Notes under the pieces: generated by a model
What the model saw: only the letters and a program-made list of their open reading frames with translations
What the model was told of the DNA's origin: nothing
The model's database searches: none
Assembly (NCBI RefSeq): GCF_018129005.1
Contig: NZ_JAAEDL010000002.1
Location: 141,897-205,896 of the forward strand
Direction: 5' to 3'
DNA: 64,000 nt
From: Neoroseomonas eburnea
GTDB lineage: Bacteria > Pseudomonadota > Alphaproteobacteria > Acetobacterales > Acetobacteraceae
Translations under genes and position numbers: made by a program
In this document: positions 7,988 through 17,600 of the stretch, one piece after another
Numbering within the stretch: the stretch's first letter is position 1
Layout: each line of letters opens with the position of its first letter

Positions 7988-9286
7988 ATGGACACCGATG
8001 TGAAGGAGGCCCTCGATGGCCTCGGCCGCGCCTTCGAGGAATTCAAGGCGACCAACGACAACCGCCTCGACGAACTCGCCCGCAAGGGCAGCGCCGACGT
8101 GCTGCTGGAGGAGAAGCTCCAGCGGGTGAACACGGCGCTCGACCAGTTCGAGACGCTGAACCAGCGGCTGACCAAGGCCGAGCTGGAGGCCAAGGCCGGC
8201 CGCGACGCGGCGGAGGGCTCGAAGGAGGCGCTGGAAAGGATCGAGACCCGGCTGAATCGCCCCGGCATGGGCAGCGGCGACCGCCAGGCCGAGCTCAAGG
8301 CGCGGGTGAACACCTGGGCGCGGGCGGTGATCAATGCGCACACCCTCGGCGTGCCGAACCTCACCGCCGAGCAGCAGAAGGCGCTCTCCGACGTCGCCGC
8401 CGAGCACAAGGCGATGGCGATCGCTGACGACACCACCGGCGGCTACCTGGCCCCGTCGGAATACGTCCGCGAGATCATCAAGGGTGTGACCGAGATGAGC
8501 CCGGTGCGCTCGCTGGCCCGCGTCCGGGGCACGTCCAGCAAGTCCATCATGCTGCCCAAGCGCACCGGCCAATTCGCCGCCCGGCGCGTCTCCGAGCAGG
8601 GCACCCGGACGGAAACCCCGGGCCTCGCCTACGGCATGATCGAGATCACCGCGCCCGAGGTCTATGCCCTGGTCGACATCTCGCAGCACAACCTCGAGGA
8701 CAGCGCCTACGATCTCGAGAGCGAGATCCGTGCTGAGGCGGTCGAGCAGTTCGCGGTCAAGGAGGGGCAGGAGTTCGTCGGCGGCTCCGGCGTCGGCGAG
8801 GCGGAGGGCATCCTGACCAATGCCGACATCACCTTCACGGTGTCGGGCTCGGCGGCGACCATCGCCGATGCCGAGGGCCAGGGGAACGGGCTGATCACCC
8901 TCTTCCACGCCCTCAAGACCGCCTACGCGCGCAACGCCGTGTGGACGCTGAACCGGGTGACGCTGGGCTCGGTGCGCAAGCTCAAGGACGCCGACAAGAA
9001 CTACGTCTGGATGCCGGGGCTGGCGAATGGGATGCCGAACACCATCCTCGGCGCCCCCTATGTCGAGTGCCCGGACATGCCGAACGAGGGGGCGGACGCC
9101 TTCCCGATCGCCTTCGGCGACTTCCGGCGCGGCTATGTGATCGTCGATCGCATCGCCATGACCATGCTGCGCGATCCCTTCACCCAGGCGACCAGCGGCA
9201 ATGTGCGGTTCCTGTTCCGCCGGCGCATGGGCGGGGCGGTCGTGCTGGCGGAGACCATGCGCAAGCTGAAGTGCGCCGCAGCATGA
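7988..9286 (+). CDS. Phage major capsid protein (HK97 family)
   Basis: 432 aa. The first 90 or so residues form a charged coiled-coil delta region (DELARKGSADVLLEEKLQRV) that the upstream protease would remove. The HK97 core follows, with YLAPSEYVREIIKGV, ALVDISQHNLEDS, GQEFVGGSGVGEAEGI and a C-terminal DRIAMTMLRDPFTQA. It builds the icosahedral shell. A GC-rich hairpin follows the stop, which may limit read-through into the connector genes. Confidence 0.96.
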   Translation: MDTDVKEALDGLGRAFEEFKATNDNRLDELARKGSADVLLEEKLQRVNTALDQFETLNQRLTKAELEAKAGRDAAEGSKEALERIETRLNRPGMGSGDRQAELKARVNTWARAVINAHTLGVPNLTAEQQKALSDVAAEHKAMAIADDTTGGYLAPSEYVREIIKGVTEMSPVRSLARVRGTSSKSIMLPKRTGQFAARRVSEQGTRTETPGLAYGMIEITAPEVYALVDISQHNLEDSAYDLESEIRAEAVEQFAVKEGQEFVGGSGVGEAEGILTNADITFTVSGSAATIADAEGQGNGLITLFHALKTAYARNAVWTLNRVTLGSVRKLKDADKNYVWMPGLANGMPNTILGAPYVECPDMPNEGADAFPIAFGDFRRGYVIVDRIAMTMLRDPFTQATSGNVRFLFRRRMGGAVVLAETMRKLKCAAA

Positions 9287-9292
9287 CGGCCG

Positions 9293-9324
9293 GGCCCGCG
9301 TAGCCGCCATCGGCCGCGCGGGCC
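9293..9324 (+). terminator. GC hairpin after the capsid gene
   Basis: Perfect 8-bp inverted repeat GGCCCGCG (9293-9300) and CGCGGGCC (9317-9324) with a 16-base loop, 7 bases after the capsid stop. There is no U-tract, so it is more likely an attenuator or mRNA-stabilising stem than an efficient intrinsic terminator. Confidence 0.4.
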
Positions 9325-9388
9325 GCCGCGCCGGTTATCCACACACTTCACCATTCCATCAACGCAACTGAAAGGCGAGGTGCCCGCC

Positions 9389-9820
9389 ATGGCCACTCGT
9401 GACCTGTGCCACAACGTCCACCCCGTGCGGGCGATCAGCCCGGCGGCGGCCAGGACCGACAACACGCCCTTCGTGTCGGAGATCATCGACACCAAGGGCT
9501 ATGAGAGCCTGACCTTTCTGCTTGCCGCCGGCGACATCGCCGATGCTGACGCCACGCTCACCGTGCTGGTGGAGGCGAGCGATGCGGCGAACATGGCGGG
9601 CGCCGAGGCGGTACCCGACAAGGAGCTGATCGGCACCGAGGCGCAGGCGGGACTGTCCTTCGCCGACGACAACAAGACCCGCAAGATCGGCTATGTCGGT
9701 GGCAAGCGCTATGTCCGGCTGACCGTCACGCCGGCCAACAACACCGGGAACATCTTCCTCGCGGCGATCGCGCTGCTTGGTCATCCGCGCAACGCGCCGA
9801 CGCCGAACCCGCCGGTGTGA
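9389..9820 (+). CDS. Phage head protein, probably decoration or minor structural
   Basis: 143 aa from ATG 9389 (AAAGGCGAGG upstream); a GTG at 9380 would add three residues. It matches a common prophage type located between capsid and connector: MATRDLCHNVHPV start, GYESLTFLLAAGDIADADATLTVLVE, then YVRLTVTPANNTGNIFLAAIALLG. The predicted fold is mainly beta. A capsid-decorating or stabilising role is inferred from position only. Confidence 0.65.
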   Translation: MATRDLCHNVHPVRAISPAAARTDNTPFVSEIIDTKGYESLTFLLAAGDIADADATLTVLVEASDAANMAGAEAVPDKELIGTEAQAGLSFADDNKTRKIGYVGGKRYVRLTVTPANNTGNIFLAAIALLGHPRNAPTPNPPV

Positions 9821-10053
9821 GCATGACGGCGGAGGGGCAGCGACGCATCCGCGCGCTGCGGGCGTTTTCCTATTCGCTGGACGGCGTGCGGCTGATCGCC
9901 GTTGCCGTCGGCGAGGAGGTCAGCCTGCGCGCAGGCACCGCGGCGGGGCTGCTGGCGGAAGGGTATGCCGAAGCAGTGGCGGAGGATGCCCCGCCGCGGT
10001 CGCTTCCACCGGCGCCGCGCCGTCGCCGCGCCACGCCCGACGATCAGGTGTGA
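9817..10053 (+). CDS. Small conserved phage protein
   Basis: 78 aa from GTG 9817, overlapping the previous stop; an ATG at 9823 is equally possible. It has a short beta-like segment (FSYSLDGVRLIAVAVGEEVSL), an AGLLAEGYAE motif, and a Pro/Arg-rich tail. Comparable small proteins sit between capsid and connector genes in related prophages, but their function is not known. Confidence 0.55.
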   Translation: MSMTAEGQRRIRALRAFSYSLDGVRLIAVAVGEEVSLRAGTAAGLLAEGYAEAVAEDAPPRSLPPAPRRRRATPDDQV

Positions 10054-10064
10054 GGAGGGAGCCC

Positions 10065-10661
10065 GTGCTGGAGATCCTCTCCCCGGCCGCCACCGGCGAC
10101 CTCACCACGCTCGCCACCGCCAAACGCGAACTCGGCGTCACGGATGCCGTGCAAGATGCCCGCATCGTCGATCTGATCCGCGAGGCGTCCGACCTGGTGG
10201 CGCAGTGGTGCAACCGGTCGGGCTTCGGGCGGGAGACGCTGCGGCAGACCGAACGCCTCGCATCCCCGGCCGACGCCCTCGTGCTGCAGCGTGACCTCGG
10301 CGTGCTCGTCGCCTCCGTCGCCGAGGACGGTGTCGCGCTGGCCGCCAGCGAATACGAGCGCGGCGGCGTGCTGCTCTATCGGCTGCGCGGCGATGTGCGC
10401 GTGCCCTGGACGGCGCGCACGGTGGTCGTGGAGTACCAGGCCGGCTTCGCCCTACCGGACGACGCACCGTCGGCGCTGGAGCGAGTCTGCCTCGACCTGC
10501 TCGCCGGCCTCTGGCACGGCCAGGGACGGGATCCGGCAGTGCGCAACGAGACCACCGAGGGCGTCGGCGCGGTCGGCTATTTCGAGCACCGCGGCGACAC
10601 GCTGCCCCTCGCGCCCGATCGGCTGGCCGCCCTCGAACGCTATCGGCGGTTCCACCTCTGA
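10065..10661 (+). CDS. Head-tail connector protein (gp6-like)
   Basis: 198 aa from GTG 10065, preceded by GAGGAGGG. The N-terminal helical repeat LATAKRELGVTDAVQDARI followed by IREASDLVAQWCN is the signature of HK97 gp6-like adaptor proteins. The C-terminal half is extended and beta-rich. It forms the ring beneath the portal. The stop overlaps the next start (TGATG). Confidence 0.85.
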   Translation: MLEILSPAATGDLTTLATAKRELGVTDAVQDARIVDLIREASDLVAQWCNRSGFGRETLRQTERLASPADALVLQRDLGVLVASVAEDGVALAASEYERGGVLLYRLRGDVRVPWTARTVVVEYQAGFALPDDAPSALERVCLDLLAGLWHGQGRDPAVRNETTEGVGAVGYFEHRGDTLPLAPDRLAALERYRRFHL

Positions 10662-10999
10662 TGGGCGCGCTGCGCGACGCCCGCCGTCGAGCGCTCGCGC
10701 GGCGCGGGCGGCCCATGACGCTGCGGCGTCTCGTGACCCCGCCGACCACCTACGCCACCGCCGCGGTGACCGGCTTCTCGGCCGACTACGCCCCCGACGA
10801 TCTCGCCCCGCCACTGCTCCAGGGCGACCGCCGCCTCGAGATCCTGCACGCCGATCTGGTCGCCGTCGGCTTTCCCTGGCCGCCCCGCGAGCCGGACGAG
10901 GTGTTGGACGGCGCGGAGAGCTTCACCGTGATCTTCGCCGCCCCAGTGTGGGAGGGCACAGAGCGCATCGGCTGGACCCTGGCAGTGCGCGGCGGCTGA
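10661..10999 (+). CDS. Head closure/head-tail joining protein
   Basis: 112 aa. Arg-rich N-terminus, then a beta-rich body with ATAAVTGFSADYAPDDLAPPL and ESFTVIFAAPVWEGTERI. The size, position between the gp6-like connector and the tail-completion gene, and overlapping start fit a head-closure (stopper) protein. No specific motif confirms it. Confidence 0.55.
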   Translation: MGALRDARRRALARRGRPMTLRRLVTPPTTYATAAVTGFSADYAPDDLAPPLLQGDRRLEILHADLVAVGFPWPPREPDEVLDGAESFTVIFAAPVWEGTERIGWTLAVRGG

Positions 11000-11000
11000 G

Positions 11001-11738
11001 ATGGCATTCACGCGTGGGCAATTCCGCAATTTCACCCGCGAGCTTGAGGTCGGCACCCGCGGGCTGACCGGCCCGGCCGCCAGCCAGCGGCTCGCCGCCA
11101 TCGCCCGCGCCCACATCGCCGAGGTCGAGCGGCAGCAGGCGGCCCGCTCCGGCGGCGTGGTGCCGGACCACACCACCGCGGTGGACGGCCGCCTGGGCGC
11201 CGCGCCGGAGCAGGTGCGCCCCGACGGCGTCATCCTCATTGCCTGGCATTACCTGACCGAGGCGGTGATCCGTACCGTCACCTACCTCGAGGAGAACGGC
11301 CCCGAGCGCAAAGGCGGCTGGAAGGCCAGCATCACCACCTTTGTCGACGACACCGCCGTGCCACGCACCGCTCGCCTGCCGGCCGGCGCCACCGAGGCGG
11401 TGGTGGTGGTGCGCGCCGACTACGCCCGCCGGCTCGAGGTCGGCAAGCGCGACAGCGGCGGGCCCTTCGTGCTGCAGGTGCCCATGCACTTCGTCGAGCA
11501 GGCCAGCGTGGCGCTGCGGCCCGTCCTGCGCCCGCTCGGCTGGGAGCCGCGCTTCACCTATGTCGATGCGCCGGACGCCTTCGCGCTCAGCGTCGAGGCG
11601 ACCCGCCGGCGGCGTTTCGGACAGCGGGGGATCGTGATGGAGCGGTCGCCGCGCCGCGTGCCTGGCGGCCGGGACGTCGAGAGCCAAGTCCGTTATCCGG
11701 CGATCGCCATCCGCCCCATCCGGGCCGCCCGCTCATGA
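11001..11738 (+). CDS. Neck/tail-completion protein (gp10-like position)
   Basis: 245 aa. Helical N-terminus (ASQRLAAIARAHIAEVERQQA), a central KGGWKASITTFVDD, and VVVVRADYARRLEVGKRDSG typical of phage proteins placed where HK97 gp10 lies. It probably helps join tail to head. Its stop overlaps the next start (ATGA). The assignment relies mainly on gene order. Confidence 0.6.
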   Translation: MAFTRGQFRNFTRELEVGTRGLTGPAASQRLAAIARAHIAEVERQQAARSGGVVPDHTTAVDGRLGAAPEQVRPDGVILIAWHYLTEAVIRTVTYLEENGPERKGGWKASITTFVDDTAVPRTARLPAGATEAVVVVRADYARRLEVGKRDSGGPFVLQVPMHFVEQASVALRPVLRPLGWEPRFTYVDAPDAFALSVEATRRRRFGQRGIVMERSPRRVPGGRDVESQVRYPAIAIRPIRAARS

Positions 11739-12175
11739 CGGCCTCACCCTATGCCGACAGCGTCGCCGCTATCGCGGCGGCCTGGACCAGCGGTTGGCCG
11801 GCGCCGGCCGGGGTGCCGGTGCTCTGGCATCACAATGGCAGCGACGCCGTGCCCTCCCGTGCCAGCACGCAGCACTGGCTGCATCTCGCCATCGAGCACA
11901 GCAGCGAGCGGCTGGTCGCCTTCGGTGCCGGCCGCGGCGCCCATGAGAAGGAACTGCATGGCTCCGTGGTGATCCGTGTCATGGCGGCGCGTGGGCTCGG
12001 CGAGGCGACGCAGCTGGCTTTGCTCGACCAGGCCCTCGCCGTGTTCCGCAGCCGCCGCGACGGCCCGCTCTCCTTCCTTGGCACCTCGGTGATCGAGATA
12101 CCCGGTGCCTCCGCCGACGGCGCCTGGTGGGTGCGCAGCGGCATCGCCGTCTTCGTCTATCGCTTCCGCGGCTGA
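11735..12175 (+). CDS. Tail terminator-like protein
   Basis: 146 aa. The pattern TQHWLHLAIEHSSERLVAFG, then HGSVVIRVMAARGLGEA and VRSGIAVFVYRFRG at the end fits tail-terminator proteins (DUF4128/gpU-like), which cap the growing tail tube. It sits directly before the tail tube gene, as expected. Confidence 0.7.
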   Translation: MTASPYADSVAAIAAAWTSGWPAPAGVPVLWHHNGSDAVPSRASTQHWLHLAIEHSSERLVAFGAGRGAHEKELHGSVVIRVMAARGLGEATQLALLDQALAVFRSRRDGPLSFLGTSVIEIPGASADGAWWVRSGIAVFVYRFRG

Positions 12176-12211
12176 CCTGGCCGCCTCCCTCCTCAGCATC
12201 GGAGAGCATCC

Positions 12212-13465
12212 ATGCCCCTCGCCGAAGGCAGCGCGGCACGCTTCGCGTACAAATTCTACGCGGACGGTACCATGGTCACGAATGCGGAGGCGGACATCGC
12301 CACCGCGCCGGGATCGACCGGCGGCCGTATCCTCCGCCGCGTCAGCGCCGGGCTGAACTTGCGCAAGAACGCCACCCGCTCGGCCGAGATCCTGCCCTCG
12401 CGGCAGGTGCGCAGTTCCCGGCACACCTCGCGCCGGGTCGAGGGGCCGCTGGATGGCGAGTTCTCGCCCGGCAGCTACTTCGACTTCATCGAGGCGGCGC
12501 ATCGCGACACCGCGGCGCCGATCCTGCCCTCCGGCCTGACCGAAGTGCAGCTCACCAGCGTCGCCGCCGACAGCACCACCTCGAAGTTCACTTTCGGCGG
12601 GGGTGACCCGGTGGCGCTCGGCCTGCGAAAGGGGGCGATCATCCAGTTTGCGGGCCTGTCCGCGACCGGCAACAACGGCGTGCGCTTCCTGGTCACGGAC
12701 TTCGGGGGGACCTCCAACCGCGAGGTCAGCGTCTTCCCGGCGCCGACCACCATGGCGGCGGACACCAGCTTCACGCTGACCACGCCGGGGAAGTCGTCGA
12801 TCATCCCGGCCTCGGGCCATGTCCGCCGCAAGCTGGCGATCGAGCGCCACCACGAGGATCTTGACCGCGCTCGGCTCTACACGGAGCTGCGTGTCACCGG
12901 CTATCGCCTGGCCGTGCCGGCGGAGGGGAACAGCACCTTCGGCCTCAATGTCATGGGGCGGAACCGGCGCACGCTAACCGGCGCGGCGGCGCCCTACTTC
13001 ACCTCGCCGGCGGCAGCCACGACCACCGAGGTGTGCAACAGCCTCAACGGCATCCTGCGCATCGCTGGCAGCACGGTCGGCACTGTCACCGGGTTGAACC
13101 TCAACCTCGCGATGGCGGCGGACGCCCCGGCGGTGCTCGGTCAGGCTTTTCCGCCGGATGTGCTGCTCGGCACCGCCGACGTGACCGGCGACTTCACGGC
13201 CTTGGTCGACGACACCGACGCGATCAGCGCCGCCTTCGAGGAGGAACTCGAGGTTGAGCTGCTGTTCATGCTGACCGCCGGCGGCGCCACGGCCGATGCG
13301 GTGGCCTTCCACCTGCCGCGGCTCAAGCTGAACGGCGACGAGGAGAACGTGCAGGGCGAGGGCTCGCAGACCATGAACGTGCCGTTCCAGGCGCTGGAAT
13401 ACCTCGGCAGCGCGGCCGGCATGACCGGGACTACGCTGCGCTGCACGGATACGGCCGCGGTGTGA
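12212..13465 (+). CDS. Major tail tube protein
   Basis: 417 aa with ATG 12212. Starts AARFAYKFYADGTM, then GLNLRKNATRSAEI and GPLDGEFSPGSYFDF as in long tail-tube proteins of alphaproteobacterial siphophages. The C-terminal half repeats beta-rich segments (GTVTGLNLNLAMAADAPAV, and DAVAFHLPRLKLNGDEENVQ), which could be a second tube or Ig-like domain. It polymerises around the tape measure. Confidence 0.85.
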   Translation: MPLAEGSAARFAYKFYADGTMVTNAEADIATAPGSTGGRILRRVSAGLNLRKNATRSAEILPSRQVRSSRHTSRRVEGPLDGEFSPGSYFDFIEAAHRDTAAPILPSGLTEVQLTSVAADSTTSKFTFGGGDPVALGLRKGAIIQFAGLSATGNNGVRFLVTDFGGTSNREVSVFPAPTTMAADTSFTLTTPGKSSIIPASGHVRRKLAIERHHEDLDRARLYTELRVTGYRLAVPAEGNSTFGLNVMGRNRRTLTGAAAPYFTSPAAATTTEVCNSLNGILRIAGSTVGTVTGLNLNLAMAADAPAVLGQAFPPDVLLGTADVTGDFTALVDDTDAISAAFEEELEVELLFMLTAGGATADAVAFHLPRLKLNGDEENVQGEGSQTMNVPFQALEYLGSAAGMTGTTLRCTDTAAV

Positions 13466-13483
13466 GCCGCAGTTCGACGCTCG

Positions 13484-13744
13484 CTACCTGCGCCAGCCGA
13501 GCTTCTTTTCGATGTCCAGCGTGCCGCCGCGGCTGATCAGCGTGTCGGCCAGCCCATCGATGACGCCCCATTCCCATTCGTCGCCGCGGGCTGTCCCCAA
13601 GCGCAGACGCAGCAGCGTCTCGACGCGCTTCCACGTCCAAGTATCGGTCTCGGAGCGTGCCGCGTGATGCCCCTGGACATACTGCGTGCCGCTGCGGAGC
13701 GCATAGGGGATTCGCGGCTGCGGCGTTCGAGCATCGCGTGGCAT
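13484..13744 (-). CDS. Small reverse-strand gene in the tail module, unknown
   Basis: 86 aa from ATG 13744, preceded by GAGAGG; a longer start at 13780 is possible. The protein is Arg/Trp-rich (ETDTWTWKRVETLLRLRL, then GDEWEWGVIDGLADTL). It occupies an otherwise unexplained gap of about 380 bases between tail tube and chaperone and is transcribed against the operon, which suggests an accessory gene. No family recognised. Confidence 0.5.
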   Translation of the reverse strand: MPRDARTPQPRIPYALRSGTQYVQGHHAARSETDTWTWKRVETLLRLRLGTARGDEWEWGVIDGLADTLISRGGTLDIEKKLGWRR

Positions 13745-13844
13745 CTCGATCCTCTCCTTCAGCACGCAAAGGTCGCGCACTCGTCGCTGCGCTGATCTGC
13801 CAGCGCGTCTCCATCAGATCAATCTTGAACTTCAGGAGTCCACG

Positions 13845-14297
13845 ATGCCCGCTATCTTCGACACCCTGGCGCTGCCGACCGACCGTAGCGCCAAGCTCAT
13901 GCTCATCCACCCGGTGACGCGCGCGCCGCTCACCGACGAGGCCGGCGAGCAGGGCTGGATCGAGCTCTATTCCTGGGAGAGCGAGCAGGCCCAGGCGCAT
14001 CGCCTCGCGCGTGACAACGCGCAGCGCAAGCTCGGCCGAGAGTTCACCGCCGAGGAGGAATGGGAGGATATGGGCCAGATGCTGGCCCGGCTGACCAAGG
14101 CCTGGCACCTCGTCGGCCTCGACGGCCGCGCCATCGCCGCGCCCTGCAGCTTCGATCTCGCCGCCGGCGCCTTCAACGCCACCGGGCTGCGCTGGCTGCG
14201 CAATGCGGCGATCGCCTTCCTCAACGTCAGCGGGAACTTCTTCCCTTTGGCTGGCTCGACGCCCTCCGCGCCCATGGCCGCCACCAATTCTGGCTGA
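13845..14297 (+). CDS. Tail assembly chaperone, short form (G-like)
   Basis: 150 aa, the non-shifted product. The body has AIFDTLALPTDRSAKLMLIH, a WIELYSWESEQAQ segment and a C-terminal LRWLRNAAIAFLNVSGNF. It sits between tail tube and tape measure, where siphophages encode the paired chaperones that hold the tape measure during tail assembly. The slippery heptamer near its end allows the long form. Confidence 0.8.
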   Translation: MPAIFDTLALPTDRSAKLMLIHPVTRAPLTDEAGEQGWIELYSWESEQAQAHRLARDNAQRKLGREFTAEEEWEDMGQMLARLTKAWHLVGLDGRAIAAPCSFDLAAGAFNATGLRWLRNAAIAFLNVSGNFFPLAGSTPSAPMAATNSG

Positions 14298-14647
14298 GCC
14301 AGCGCCTCAAGGGCGGCGGCACGCGCCGCCAACACCTGCTGTCTGCGCAGCGGCAGAGCGGGAGGATGCCGGCGGGGCTCGTCGGCCCGCTGCGCCCATC
14401 GGGATCGGAGGCGGTCTGGCGCGCCTTCGGCGAACTGGACGCGCAGCGCCTGCATTCCGAGAGCGGCATCCCCCAGCCGATCCAGCACCGCGACGTGGAG
14501 GCCTGGTGCCGCACCATGCGCGTGCCGCTGCACCCGGCCGAGATCGTCGCCGTGCTGGCGCTCGACGGCGAGCGCCGCGCGGTCGAAGCCGAGCGCCTGG
14601 CTGCGAACTGCCCCGGTGATGCCGATCTGGAGGACGACGATCCATGA
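13845..14647 (+). CDS. Tail assembly chaperone, long form by -1 frameshift (G-T-like)
   Basis: Predicted 267-aa fusion made when ribosomes slip back one base at C CCT TTG (14243-14249). The first 135 codons are shared with the short form. Reading then continues from 14249 as GWLDALRAHGRHQFWLSQRL and on to TGA 14645-14647. The downstream frame has no good start of its own but has coherent coding character (EAVWRAFGELDAQRLH, MRVPLHPAEIVAVLALDGE). Its stop overlaps the tape-measure start. This matches the conserved G/G-T arrangement of siphophages. Confidence 0.8.
14243..14249 (+). promoter_or_regulatory. -1 ribosomal frameshift site CCCTTTG
   Basis: An exact X XXY YYZ heptamer in register with the chaperone frame (C CCT TTG). 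It lies 45 bases before the short-form stop (14295-14297) and inside the region where the -1 frame is open to 14647. GC-rich sequence just downstream could form a stimulatory stem. Confidence 0.8.
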
Positions 14648-17600
14648 GTGGGGCCATGGGCGGCGTCGAGCTGCTGTCGATCATCCGCTCCTCGCTTGAC
14701 GCCTCCGGCTATGTCGCCGGCGCTCGCCAGGTCGAGGGCGCCAATGATCGGCTCCGTGCCTCGGGCGACAAGGTCGCCGGCTCCCAGGAACGCATCACCC
14801 GTGGCATGGACCAGACCGCGCGCCAGGTGGCGCAGCTGGCCCAGCGCACCAATCCCGCGATCAAGGCGACCGTCGAACTGGTCGATGCCGAGGCCAAGCT
14901 CGACCGTGCGCTGAAACTCGGCCTGATCAGCCTCGACGACCATGCCCGGCTGCTGGTGCCACTGCAGCAGCGCCACCAGGCGGCGACCGCCGCAGCGAAC
15001 CAGACTGCCAACGCCTTTGGCGTAACGGCGCGGCAGGCGCAGCAACTGGCACCGCAGATCAACGACGTCATCACCTCGCTGCTCGGCGGGGCCAGTGCCT
15101 TCCAGGTGCTGACGCAGCAGGGCGGCCAGATCACCCAGGCCATGGGTGGGGTGGGGAACACCTTCCGCGCCATCGGCGGGCTGTTCACCCCCGTGCGGGT
15201 CGGCGTGCTCGCCGTCGGCGGGGCGCTGGTCGGCACCTTCGCCGCCTATGAGGGCACCGAGCGCCGCGTCGCCCGGCTGCGCAATGAGCTGCGTGGCTAT
15301 GCCGCCGACTATGAGACCCTCGCTCGCAACCTGGAGCGCCGTGCCCGCGAGCAGAGCCTGCTGACACCGGGCGCGGGCCGCTCGGAAGTACGGACTGCGC
15401 AGGCCCGTATCGCCCAGGTCGTGCGGCCGGAGGACCGCGAGAACCTTGAGCGCTACGTCGCGCTCGCGCTCGATCTCTCGCGCACGCTGGACAAGGACCT
15501 CTCGGCTGCGGCCGAGCGGGTGGCGCGTGCGCTGCGCCGCCCGGAGGAGGTAGCGCGCGAACTCGCCGAGCAAGGCGTGCGCGGCTTCGACGAGCAGTTC
15601 CGCCGCCACATCGAGCTCATGGTCCGTGCCGGTGATGCCAGCGGCGCCGCGGCGCAGGTGATCGCGCGCCTGACCAGCGTGGTGCAGGGCGCCACCAATG
15701 GCGGCACCGCCTTCGAGCGGGCGATCAACAACGTCGAGAAATCGCTCGCAGGCCTGTGGAACCGCATCACCGACGGGCTGACGCGGGCCGGCGGTCCGTT
15801 CATCGAGTGGCTGGCGCGGTCGGAGCGGAACTCGCGTTTCCTGGTCGAGCAGGGCGGCCTTGCCGTGCTGCAGGCGCTGCCCGGTGGGGCGCCGGTCGCC
15901 CTCGGGCTGCGGCTGCAGCAGATGCTGGGCTCCACGGCCTCGGGCGCGCAGAGCACCAGGCCGGGGCCAGCGGCCGACATCGCTGGCCTGCTGGAGGAGG
16001 CCGCCCGCGTCTCCGGTGTTGACCGCGCCCTGCTGGAGCGGGTGCAGCGCGCTGAGGGCATCCGCAATCCTGACGGCAGCTGGCGCATCAGCACGGCCGG
16101 CGCCCGCGGCCCAATGCAGGTCATGCCCGGCACCTTCGAGGAACTGGCCCGGCGCTACGGTATCCAGGGCGGCATCGATGATCCCCGCGCCAATATGCTG
16201 GCCGGCGCGCTCTACCTCAGGGAGCGCCTTCAGACCCGCGGCGACGTCGCCCTCGCACTCGCCGACTACAACGCCGGCCCGGGCCGGGTCGACCGCGTCC
16301 TCGGCGGCCAGGCGGAACTGCCGAACGAGACCGCGCGCTATGTCCGCGGCATTCGGTCGGGATACGCGGGTTCGGGCATCACAGGACCCGTGCAGCCGGT
16401 CACGCCGGCACCGACGGCGCCGCCTGTGCCGGCTGCTGGGGCCGCCGCCAACCCGCAGCCCGCATCGGTAACCGGCCCACCCACGCCGACGCCGGAGCAG
16501 CGCTTCTACGACAGCGCGCTGTCCGAGGTCCGCCGCCGCGGCACGCCGACCGGTGACGTCGCGGAGCTGACGCGGGATCTGGAACGCTTCCAGCGCGCGC
16601 AGCGCCAGGCCGCGCCGGATAGCGCCGAGTACCGCGAGTTCGGCGATGCCATCGAGCAGATCCGCGCCCGCATCACCGGCACCGAGCGGCCGATTGAGCA
16701 GTTCATCCGCGGCCAGCGCGAGGCGGCGAGGATAGCGGGGACCAGCGAGGGGGCAGCGCGCGAACTCGCCCAGGCCATGCAGGGGCTGGAGGAGGCTTCC
16801 CGCGCCCAGGGCCGCGACCCCACGGTCGAGGAGCGCGCCGCTGTGCGCGAGGCGGTCCTCGCCCGCGCCGCCGGGCAGTATCGCGACCTCACCGCCAACG
16901 TCGACCGCCAGATCGAGGCGGAGGGCCGACTCAATGAGGCGATGGGTCGCGGCGCGGGCGCGATGCAGGAGGCCGAGGCGCGGGCCAAGGCGCTGGAGGA
17001 TGTCCGCCGCGCCGGGCTCGCCGGCACCGAGCAGGAGGCGGCGGCAGTCGCCGAGCTGACCGGGCGCTACCTGCGCCTGGCGCGCGCCCAGGCCGACCGC
17101 ATCACCGCGGCCTCGCTGGAGGAGCAGCGGCGGCAGATCGAGCTGATCCGCGCCGAGGCAGGCACCATCGGCCTCGGGGAGCGGGACAGGGCGGAGGCGA
17201 TCGCCGCCATCCGCGCTCGCGCCGAGTTGGAGCGCCGCTCGCCGGGATCCTCCGAGACGGACACCGGCCGGCAGTACGTCGCCAATGCCGTCGATATCGC
17301 GCGCGCGCAGGACGATGTCCGCGTGCTCAAGGAGATCGAGGGATACGGCCGCGAGACCGCCGGCGTGCTGGTCAGCGGCTTCCGCGCCATCGCCTTCGAG
17401 GGCCGCCGCGCCAGCGACGTGCTGCGCGACATGGAACGCGCCCTGCTCGACCTCGGCACCCGCGCCCTGCTGCTCAAGCCGCTGGAGGATGCGTTGGGAC
17501 GTCTGGCTTCGTCCGCGTTCGGCGGAGCGTCGGGAGGTGGTGGCGGCCTCGGCGGCCTGCTGAACCTGATCGGATTGGGCGGCGGTGGTGGTGAGATCGC

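Noticed and set aside
6953-9310. Very long reverse-strand open frame (over 780 codons) across protease and capsid genes
   Set aside because: It is antisense to clear capsid and protease genes, has no recognisable domain, and is Arg/Gly/His-rich as expected from the third-position GC bias of the real genes.
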